DNA of 64,000 bases, taken from NCBI GenBank assembly GCA_023429135.1, contig JAEYWD010000028.1, forward strand, positions 124,001 through 188,000. Direction: 5' to 3'. The stretch is from Bacteroidota bacterium. Its GTDB lineage: Bacteria > Bacteroidota > Bacteroidia > Bacteroidales > JAAUTT01. A program made the translations under genes and the position numbers. The number at the start of each line of letters is the position of its first letter. The stretch's first letter is position 1. Below, in pieces: positions 55,003 to 62,074 of the stretch. The notes under the pieces are model-generated. The model saw only the letters and a list, made by a program, of their open reading frames with translations. It was not told the DNA's origin and ran no database searches.

Positions 55003-56599
55003 TTTAAACCCGCAAAGGATGTTTGAAAGTACATTAACACTCGTTGTCCCGCTGGACAGAAAAAAAAGAGATGAAATCCGGCATCAGGTGGAGTTTTATT
55101 TTTCGGAGAATAAAACCGCACCTCCTGTTTCGTACCATACGCTGGTAGATTTAGCCGGCGCTTTGCTTGTAAAACACAAATGGGACAAAAGCTATAAAGC
55201 CTTTGTGATGGTTTGCTGCGGCAATGCAATCTGGCGTTCGGTGGTAGGTTCGGTGCCTTATCACCGGCGCATGCTGCTGCTTCCCCAATGCCTGAAAAAC
55301 AGCCATATGTGCAAGGGAAAGCAGGATGAATTCGGCTTGCTTTGCAGCGATTGTGGTAACTGCAACATATCCGGGTTTCTGCATGAAGCCGAAAATCTGG
55401 GTTATCTTACCATTGTGGCTGAAGGAACTACCATTGCATCGCGACTGGTGGAAAGTGGAAAAATTGACGCCATTATTGGGGTGGGCTGCCTCGAAGTGCT
55501 GCAGAAAATGTTTACTGCTGTGAATAAATATTCGGTGCCTGCTATTGGGGTTCCCCTGATATCGTGCGGTTGCATCGATACCACCGCTGATACCGAATGG
55601 ATCAAGGAAGAGATTTATCACCTCGATCAGCAATCGGGTTTCCGGCTGCTAAACCTGAACATTCTGAAAGAAAAAACAGCGGCCTTGTTTACCGAAGAGC
55701 AAATAAATAAACTGCTGAATCTCACCGGAACCACCACCGATAAGCTGGTACACGAAACCATGCTGGCCGGAGGGAAAAGAATCCGTCCTTTGTTTACGGT
55801 ACTTACCTACGAGGCTTTCAGCAGCAATCCCGACGACACCGTGTTGCAGCACCTGGCTATGTCGATCGAATGTTTCCATAAAGCATCGCTTATTCACGAC
55901 GATATTGAAGATAACGATGCCACCCGTTACGGAAAAGAAACCATTCATGCCAAATATGGGGTGCCTGTGGCTATTAACCTGGGCGATCTGCTGATAGGTG
56001 AAGGATACCGCTTGATTTCCGAATGCGGGCTTCGTGCCGAACTAGCCATGGAGTGCCTGAAAGTGGTGTCGCAGGGACACAAAGCGCTTTCCATTGGTCA
56101 GGGTGCCGAACTGTTGGCACGAGACAGCAGGGAAATCATGACACTGCACGATATTCTCCAGGTATTTGAAAATAAAACCGCTGCCGCATTCAAGGTGTCC
56201 CTCCGGCTGGGTGCCACTGCCGGCGAGGCAGATGAAGAATCGTTGAGGTTGCTCGACCGGTTCAGCTATCACATTGGGCTGGCCTATCAGTTGAAAGACG
56301 ATCTCGAAGATTTTACCGCCGGAAATGGTGATGCGTTTGAGAATCCATCGGTACTGATTGCCATGCTTGCAGAGAACATAGGCGAAGCAGATAAAATCAC
56401 CCTGCATGAAGCTTTGCAGCAAAATAATTTACAAAAGCTTCAGGAGCTGATGGTTCAATATAAAATCAGGGAACTGATCACGAATTTATTGAAAGATCAC
56501 CTGAATCAACTGAACGAATACCTGACGAGTCTGCATAACGTAAGGTTAAAACTCGCACTGAATGAAATTGTGGGAAAAACTTTCAGGGAGTATATTTAG
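54995..56599 (+). CDS. DUF116-polyprenyl synthase fusion
   Basis: The protein has 534 residues from the ATG at 54995, which overlaps the radical SAM stop by 8 bases. The first half (about 1-215) is a DUF116 domain with a Cys-rich core (LLLPQCLKNSHMCKG, CSDCGNCNISGF) and VGCLEVL, ISCGCIDT, which may hold an FeS cluster or Zn. The second half (about 235-534) is an all-helical trans-prenyltransferase with GGKRIRP, the first Asp-rich motif DDIED (302-306) and the second DDLED (435-439). It should extend allylic diphosphates (FPP, GGPP or longer). The fusion places an apparent metal/FeS domain on a prenyl synthase. Product length cannot be set from the sequence. Confidence 0.93.
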   Translation: MDNLNPQRMFESTLTLVVPLDRKKRDEIRHQVEFYFSENKTAPPVSYHTLVDLAGALLVKHKWDKSYKAFVMVCCGNAIWRSVVGSVPYHRRMLLLPQCLKNSHMCKGKQDEFGLLCSDCGNCNISGFLHEAENLGYLTIVAEGTTIASRLVESGKIDAIIGVGCLEVLQKMFTAVNKYSVPAIGVPLISCGCIDTTADTEWIKEEIYHLDQQSGFRLLNLNILKEKTAALFTEEQINKLLNLTGTTTDKLVHETMLAGGKRIRPLFTVLTYEAFSSNPDDTVLQHLAMSIECFHKASLIHDDIEDNDATRYGKETIHAKYGVPVAINLGDLLIGEGYRLISECGLRAELAMECLKVVSQGHKALSIGQGAELLARDSREIMTLHDILQVFENKTAAAFKVSLRLGATAGEADEESLRLLDRFSYHIGLAYQLKDDLEDFTAGNGDAFENPSVLIAMLAENIGEADKITLHEALQQNNLQKLQELMVQYKIRELITNLLKDHLNQLNEYLTSLHNVRLKLALNEIVGKTFREYI

Positions 56600-57434
56600 G
56601 CTGTTAGCATCTCCTTACAGGAAAGGTTTCAGGGAAAAAAGCCTGGAAAATATACTGAAATGCTCTTTGAACGTATTAGATGCTCCTGCCGTTGAAAGCC
56701 TCAGAAATTACGTAAAGAACTGTCAGGCTCCCAACGGAGGTTTTATGGACAAAGCAGGCAAGCCCGATTTATATTATACCCTGTTTGGATATTTTATTGC
56801 CGATGCGTTGGAAATGAAAGAGATACTCCCGTCAGTTTCTGGTTATGTTGAAAAGGAAATCCGGACAAATCAACTTGCCGGCGTGCATCTGTACTGCGCC
56901 GCCATTCTGGCTGCGCGTATGGAACGCCACGATTTAACGGATCAGTTTCTTCGGGATAAAATTCAGGAAAACATTAAGTTGCAGAAAGACAAGCCTGGCT
57001 ACAATGCTTTTTTGAACTTATTAACCTGCTATTACTTAAAAGATTACAGGGGTATTTACCAGATTCGCAGGCAAATAAAGGCTTTTGAAAGCAAAACTGC
57101 GCTGCCCTGTTCGGTTCTGTCCGCCCTGCTGGTGCTTCAGAAAAGTTTTAGAAAACCGGTGGATGACTTAACAGAGGAAGTGCTTTCGTTCCGGCAGGGG
57201 AATGGCGGTTTTAAAGCTACGAAAGCAGCTCCCATACCCGATTTGCTGTCGACTGCCGTTGCCCTATATGCACTGAACTTTTCGGGGTACGATTTGGGTG
57301 CCATTAAACCCACAGCATTCGACTTTATCGATGCCTTGTATGTGGATGGTGGTTTCGGAGGGAATATCCTCGATCCCGATCCCGATATAGAATATACTTT
57401 TTATGGTTTACTGGCCTTAGGTGCTTTAGCGTGA
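56562..57434 (+). CDS. Small prenyltransferase/squalene-oxidase-repeat protein
   Basis: The 290-residue alpha-alpha-barrel protein overlaps the prenyl synthase gene by 38 bases. Repeats of the protein-prenyltransferase/terpene-cyclase type are CQAPNGGFMDKAGKPDLYYT, FRQGNGGFKATKAA and YVDGGFGGNILDPDPDIEYT. The class II cyclase DxDD motif is absent, and the Zn ligands of protein prenyltransferases are not clearly recognisable. It is about half the size of a full cyclase. It could be a lipid-binding partner or an ancestral-type single-barrel prenyl-lipid enzyme. The strong overlap suggests stoichiometric production with the synthase. Confidence 0.82.
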   Translation: MKLWEKLSGSIFRLLASPYRKGFREKSLENILKCSLNVLDAPAVESLRNYVKNCQAPNGGFMDKAGKPDLYYTLFGYFIADALEMKEILPSVSGYVEKEIRTNQLAGVHLYCAAILAARMERHDLTDQFLRDKIQENIKLQKDKPGYNAFLNLLTCYYLKDYRGIYQIRRQIKAFESKTALPCSVLSALLVLQKSFRKPVDDLTEEVLSFRQGNGGFKATKAAPIPDLLSTAVALYALNFSGYDLGAIKPTAFDFIDALYVDGGFGGNILDPDPDIEYTFYGLLALGALA

Positions 57435-57451
57435 GATAAAACGATTAAACC

Positions 57452-57484
57452 AAACCTGCCAGGTTTTTAAAACCTGGCAGGTTT
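57452..57484. repeat. Dispersed palindrome between the two barrel proteins
   Basis: A 33-base near-perfect palindrome has arms AAACCTGCCAGGTTTT and AAAACCTGGCAGGTTT around a single T. A shortened copy is at 62045-62069. It may form a terminator hairpin or be a REP-like element; the operon may be partly terminated here. Confidence 0.7.
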
Positions 57485-57494
57485 AAAGATACTT

Positions 57495-59273
57495 ATGAAC
57501 AACACTGAAATACTTAACAAATATCAACAACTTACCACTGAGCTGAAAGCCCGGATAAACCCGCAGGGTTTCTGGACCGGAAAACTTTCTACCAGTGCAT
57601 TGTCCTCTGCTGTGGCAATTGTTGCTCTAAAACTGTCTGGAGAGGAAAGCGAAAAAGAAACAGTTCAATCTGGTTTTAAATGGCTGTGCCACAATATTAA
57701 CCATGATGGTGGTTTTGGCGATACGCCGGAATCGGTGAGCAACGTAAGTACCACATTGTTATGCTATGCTGCTGTAAAATACTGTCAGACAGATAATAAC
57801 GGAACTGCCACCCTGAAGGCTATGGAAAAATGGCTTTCGGGCAATGGCATTCATTTGGGCGAGGACTCCCTAACCCGTTCCATCCTGAAATTTTATGGCA
57901 ACGACTTCACCTTTTCGGTTCCTATTCTCTCCATGCTGCATCTTTGCGGTGTGATTTCGCCACAGTCCATTCAAAAGATTCCGGCACTGCCGTTCGAATT
58001 AACGCTGTTGCCTGCATCCTGGTACCGATTTTTTAACCTCCGTGTGGTAAGTTATGCCTTGCCGGCCCTGATCGGAGTGGGCATTTACCTGCATGTTCAC
58101 CACAGGAAGTCGTTATACGGAAGGCTGCGAAGCAGTTTTATCCCGGCAGCCTTAAAAAAGCTGGGAAGCCTTGTTCCCGAAAGCGGTGGTTTTCTGGAGG
58201 CAATACCGCTCACAGGTTTTGTCGCCATGTGTTTGATGGCATCGGGCCACCGCAACGAAAAAACGGTGGTGAAAGGGCTGGATTTTCTGCGAAACCAGCA
58301 GCGCCGTGATGGCGGTTGGCCCATCGATACCGACCTGTCGACCTGGGTGACTACCCTCTCAATAAAAGCTTTCGGGCCCGAATTAGAAAATGTTTTGAAT
58401 AAAGAGGAAGTCGACACGTTAAGAGACCACCTGCTGAACCTGCAGTACAAAACGGTGCATCCATTTAATGGAGCTATGCCCGGTGGCTGGGGGTGGACAA
58501 GCTATTCCGGCTCTGTTCCCGATGCCGATGATACTCCGGGCGCTATTCTTGCCCTTACTGAAATGTACAACGGCTCACGAGGGGAACAGACTGCCCTGGA
58601 GAATGGCTGTCGATGGCTTATGAACTTGCAAAACAGCGATGGCGGTTTTCCTACCTTTTGTCGAGGCTGGGGCCGGTTACCATTCGATAAAAGCTGTGCA
58701 GACCTTACCGGCCATGCCCTGCTGGCCCTGGTAAAAACTTCAGCGATATTAAGTGCTGCCAGTAATCGGCAGTTGTTGAACAAAATGAAAACATCGGTGC
58801 GCAAAGCCACGGGTTACCTCCTGAAGCATCAATCCGCTGATGGATCGTGGCTGCCACTTTGGTTTGGTAATCAGCAAACCGGCGATAAAACGAACCCGGT
58901 CTATGGCACTGCCAAAGTATGCATCTATCTGAACGATTGCCTGGAGCTGCCATTTGGTGATGAAGAGTGGAAGAGGCAGATAGTCCGAATGGTGCAAAAC
59001 GCCAGAAGCTACCTCGTTGATCAGCAAAATACTGACGGAAGCTGGGGAGGAAAGAAAGATGTTCCGGGCACCATCGAAGAGACTGCCCTGGCGGTGTCTG
59101 CCTTGTCAGCCACACATAAAGAAGCTGCATTTAAAGGGATTGGATGGCTGGAAGGTCAGCAGCAGATAAAAGCATCTCCCATCGGACTATACTTTGCAAT
59201 GCTGTGGTACGATGAAGAGCTGTATCCGCTGATTTATTATGTGGAAGCATTACGGAGATTCTTGAAAGGTTGA
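57495..59273 (+). CDS. Class II terpene cyclase, squalene-hopene-cyclase-like
   Basis: The 592-residue protein has the double alpha-alpha-barrel of squalene-hopene cyclases. The proton-donor motif is DADDT (Asp343-Asp346), and there are several QW repeats (QQRRDGGWPID, QNSDGGFPTF, HQSADGSWLPLW, QQNTDGSWGG). The stretch RGWGRLPFDKSCADLTGHAL matches the conserved squalene-cyclase region after the second QW motif. Length is slightly below the usual 620-650. Such enzymes protonate and cyclise linear isoprenoids. With a prenyl synthase but no squalene synthase in the array, the substrate may be a prenyl diphosphate or a prenylated aromatic instead of squalene. No signal peptide; a monotopic membrane protein on the cytoplasmic side is expected. 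Confidence 0.92.
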   Translation: MNNTEILNKYQQLTTELKARINPQGFWTGKLSTSALSSAVAIVALKLSGEESEKETVQSGFKWLCHNINHDGGFGDTPESVSNVSTTLLCYAAVKYCQTDNNGTATLKAMEKWLSGNGIHLGEDSLTRSILKFYGNDFTFSVPILSMLHLCGVISPQSIQKIPALPFELTLLPASWYRFFNLRVVSYALPALIGVGIYLHVHHRKSLYGRLRSSFIPAALKKLGSLVPESGGFLEAIPLTGFVAMCLMASGHRNEKTVVKGLDFLRNQQRRDGGWPIDTDLSTWVTTLSIKAFGPELENVLNKEEVDTLRDHLLNLQYKTVHPFNGAMPGGWGWTSYSGSVPDADDTPGAILALTEMYNGSRGEQTALENGCRWLMNLQNSDGGFPTFCRGWGRLPFDKSCADLTGHALLALVKTSAILSAASNRQLLNKMKTSVRKATGYLLKHQSADGSWLPLWFGNQQTGDKTNPVYGTAKVCIYLNDCLELPFGDEEWKRQIVRMVQNARSYLVDQQNTDGSWGGKKDVPGTIEETALAVSALSATHKEAAFKGIGWLEGQQQIKASPIGLYFAMLWYDEELYPLIYYVEALRRFLKG

Positions 59274-59296
59274 GATATTAGAAACAGGAATTGTTC

Positions 59297-59364
59297 ACTC
59301 TGTGGTTCTCTGTGAAAATCTGTATAATAAAAGAAGTTACACAGAGAACAGAAAAGCACAGAGT
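59297..59364. repeat. Bipartite inverted repeat
   Basis: ACTCTGTG (59297-59304) pairs with CACAGAGT (59357-59364), and TTCTCTGTG (59306-59314) pairs with CACAGAGAA (59340-59348). The element fills the gap before the GTPase gene and resembles intergenic repeats common in this phylum. Confidence 0.6.
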
Positions 59365-59382
59365 CTTAAATAAAATAAAATT

Positions 59383-60471
59383 ATGGCAAATACAAGACTG
59401 ATATTTGTTGGCGGTTTTTTAGGTGCCGGTAAAACAACCCTGCTGTACGAAATAACCCGGTTGCTGAAAAACCGCCGTATCAGCGTGGGATTAATCACCA
59501 ACGATCAGGCGCCTGATCTGGCTGATACCGCCCTTCTGGAACAGGAGGAAATCAACATTGCCGAGGTCAGCGGAAGCTGTTTTTGCTGCGATTTTAAAGC
59601 GCTCCGCAGGGCAATTGGCAAAGTCGGCAAAAATCTGAAAACGGATGTGATCATTGCCGAGCCGGTGGGAAGCTGCACCGATTTATCGGCAACGCTGATC
59701 AATCCTATCAAAGAGATGATGAACACCGAGGTGTTGGTGAGTCCGCTCACTGTATTAGCCGATCCCAAGCGATTGAAGGAGATTTTTGGGGAGACAGGTT
59801 CAACATTGCATCCAAGTGCAGCTTATATCATTCGCAAACAATTGGAAGAGAGTGATATTATTGTAATTACCAAAACCGATCTTTACAGTCGCGAAGAAAT
59901 CAACCGCTTAAAGCAGAAGCTTAAAGAAAGCTTCTCCGAGTGTGAAATTATGGCCGTAAGTTCCAGAACCGGAGAAGGTGTTGAAGAGTGGCTGAATACG
60001 GCACTTACAGGGACAAACGCAGGAAGGCATATTCTGGACATCGATTACGACAGGTATGCCGAAGGCGAGGCTGTGCTTGGCTGGCTCAACTGTTCGGCAA
60101 GTCTTACCGGCGAAATGGTCGACTGGGATCATTTTTCGCGGGAGCTAATGAATTCCATGGCTGGGAAGTTCGATAGCATGAATCTTCCGGTAGGGCATGT
60201 TAAAATGATGCTCGAGAATGGAGATCAGTATATATCTGCAAACCTTACAGGTAATTCCGAGACACTCACGTTCCGATGGTCGGCCGGAACGGGGAAAAGT
60301 GCCGAACTCATTGTAAACGCCCGTGTTGAAACTTCGCCGGAGATGCTAAAGGATCTGTTTTTAAAATCTCTGGACGAAACCACAGCGGGAAAGATCAAGG
60401 TGAGGATGAATAATCTCCGGAGCATCAGTCCGGGGTACCCCAAGCCTACTTACAGGGTTGAAAAAAAATAG
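59383..60471 (+). CDS. CobW/G3E-family GTPase
   Basis: The 362-residue G3E GTPase has Walker A GGFLGAGKTT (10-19), the metal-binding CxCC (Cys66, 68, 69 in SCFCC) just before switch II, IIAEPVGSC, and the guanine motif ITKTDL near 164. The C-terminal domain differs from the common CobW_C fold. Family members deliver metals (Zn, Ni, Co) to apo-enzymes. It is preceded by a 109-base gap with a repeat but lies on the same strand as the terpene/redox genes. It may supply metal to the DUF116 fusion or another Cys-rich protein of the array; inference only. Confidence 0.9.
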   Translation: MANTRLIFVGGFLGAGKTTLLYEITRLLKNRRISVGLITNDQAPDLADTALLEQEEINIAEVSGSCFCCDFKALRRAIGKVGKNLKTDVIIAEPVGSCTDLSATLINPIKEMMNTEVLVSPLTVLADPKRLKEIFGETGSTLHPSAAYIIRKQLEESDIIVITKTDLYSREEINRLKQKLKESFSECEIMAVSSRTGEGVEEWLNTALTGTNAGRHILDIDYDRYAEGEAVLGWLNCSASLTGEMVDWDHFSRELMNSMAGKFDSMNLPVGHVKMMLENGDQYISANLTGNSETLTFRWSAGTGKSAELIVNARVETSPEMLKDLFLKSLDETTAGKIKVRMNNLRSISPGYPKPTYRVEKK

Positions 60472-60736
60472 ACGACAGTCCACGGTTCTCAAACCTCAGA
60501 AATAAGCGACTTTTGTTGGTCGTCTGTCGGTTGTCGACTGTGGACCCGCTAAGTGTATCGTCCCGCTGCACTTGCTTTATCTGGCTTCCAGCCGAATTTT
60601 ATGTAATTCTAAATTAAAGTGCAGAAATGATCTCTTTGGAAATTCAAAAAATAAAATATGGCCAGAGGCCGGTAAATTTGGTCGTAGCGGGACGCTACGA
60701 CCAGCATGAGCCTTCAAACTAAAAAAAATTAACCAT
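60472..60736. other. Intergenic region with a perfect hairpin
   Basis: No gene is seen in these 265 bases. GGTCGTAGC (60680-60688) and GCTACGACC (60694-60702) form a perfect 9-base stem with loop GGGAC. GTCCAC near 60479 is matched inverted by GTGGAC near 60540. No T-run follows the hairpin, so termination is uncertain. Confidence 0.5.
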
Positions 60737-62056
60737 ATGTCATTAAAAATCGCCCATATTATTCCCGGATCCGGGGGAAGCTTTTACTGTGGTAATTGCC
60801 TGCGCGACAGCAAGTATTTCGATGCCTTGCGCAAGTCGGGTCACGATGTGATCAAAATACCCATGTACCTGCCCATTTTTTCCGACGAACGCGACCTTGG
60901 CAACGTTCCTGTGTTTTATGGTGCAATCAGCATCTACCTGAAACAGCTTTACCCAATCTTCAGGAAAGCCCCGGCGTGGTTTGACAAGCTGCTGAACTCA
61001 AAGCCCATGCTGAAAATGGCTGCTTCTATGGCTGGCAGTACACGGGCTAAAGGTCTGGAAGAGATGACCATCTCCATGCTGCTTGGCGAACAAGGCAAAC
61101 AGCATGAGGAACTGGAACGCATGGTGGAGTGGCTGCACGATCATTTCAAACCCGATGTGGTTCATTTGTCGAATGCCCTCTTGCTTGGACTCGCCAAACG
61201 CATAAAAGAAAAACTGAACGTTCCGGTGGTTTGTTCGCTACAGGACGAAGATGTTTGGGTGGACATCATGACCGAATCAAGCCGAAAGCAGGTCTGGAAG
61301 CTGATGGGAGAAAGATCGGCTTTTGTCGACCGGTTTATTGCCGTGAGTCAATACTATGCTGCCTTTTCGGCCGACAGGATGCAGATTTCTCCCGAAAAGA
61401 TTGCAAGCATCTATATCGGAGTCGATCCATCGGATTACAGGTACAAAAACCCGGGCGACAAGAACCGCACAATCGGATATATCTCGCGGATGTGTCACGA
61501 GAACGGCCTGGATATTCTGACGGATGCTTTTATTCTGTTAAAAAAACACTCTGGCTACGACGATGTGAAACTGATGATTACCGGCGGGCAGACGGGGGAC
61601 GATACCAACTACCTGAAGAAAATAAGAGCAGAATTGAATAAGAACGGATTGCTCGATTCGGTTATTTTTCATAAAGATTTTGAAGGCGAAGGGAGAAGGG
61701 AGTTTTTTGACCGGGTAGCAGTAATTTCGGTACCGGTGCGTAACGGGGAAGCGTTTGGAATTTACATTGCCGAATCCATGGCAAGTGGTATTCCGGTGGT
61801 ACAGCCTGCGTTGGGAGCTTTCCCGGAGATTCTGGAGAAAACCGGCGGAGGAGTCGTTTATGGAGAAAATAAACCCGAAATGCTGGCAATGGCCTTGAAG
61901 GAGCTGATGGATCAGCCGGAGCGGCTGAGACAGTTAAGCTCCAATGCCCGGAAAGGGACGGAGAAACATTTTAATATCAATTTGTTAGCGACTGAAATGA
62001 TTGAAATGTATCAGCAGGTGATTGATGGGAATAGTCCAAATCTACCAGGTTTTTAA
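60737..62056 (+). CDS. GT4-family glycosyltransferase
   Basis: The 439-residue GT-B enzyme has an N-terminal acceptor domain beginning IAHIIPGSGGSFYCGNCLRDS. This has an unusual Cys-x-x-Cys beside the glycine-rich loop. The C-terminal donor domain has RTIGYISRMCHENGLDILTDA, LMITGGQTGDDTNYL and the EX7E-like region EAFGIYIAESMASGIPVV. It transfers a nucleotide-sugar; acceptor unknown. It could glycosylate the lipid from the preceding array, but a 265-base gap separates them. The last codons (CCA GGT TTT TAA) are provided by a dispersed palindromic repeat. Confidence 0.9.
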   Translation: MSLKIAHIIPGSGGSFYCGNCLRDSKYFDALRKSGHDVIKIPMYLPIFSDERDLGNVPVFYGAISIYLKQLYPIFRKAPAWFDKLLNSKPMLKMAASMAGSTRAKGLEEMTISMLLGEQGKQHEELERMVEWLHDHFKPDVVHLSNALLLGLAKRIKEKLNVPVVCSLQDEDVWVDIMTESSRKQVWKLMGERSAFVDRFIAVSQYYAAFSADRMQISPEKIASIYIGVDPSDYRYKNPGDKNRTIGYISRMCHENGLDILTDAFILLKKHSGYDDVKLMITGGQTGDDTNYLKKIRAELNKNGLLDSVIFHKDFEGEGRREFFDRVAVISVPVRNGEAFGIYIAESMASGIPVVQPALGAFPEILEKTGGGVVYGENKPEMLAMALKELMDQPERLRQLSSNARKGTEKHFNINLLATEMIEMYQQVIDGNSPNLPGF

Positions 62057-62069
62057 AACCTGGCAGGGT
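62045..62069. repeat. Palindromic repeat at the convergent gene ends
   Basis: CCAGGTTTTTAAAACCTGG (62045-62063) is a palindrome around a central T and matches the core of the element at 57452-57484. It lies between convergent genes and can serve as a terminator both ways; it overlaps the glycosyltransferase stop codon. Confidence 0.7.
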
Positions 62070-62074
62070 TAAGA

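Noticed and set aside
53824..59273. A standard hopanoid operon (hpn genes)
   Set aside because: Squalene synthase genes, HpnG and HpnH signatures are absent; only the cyclase fold and a different radical SAM enzyme are shared.
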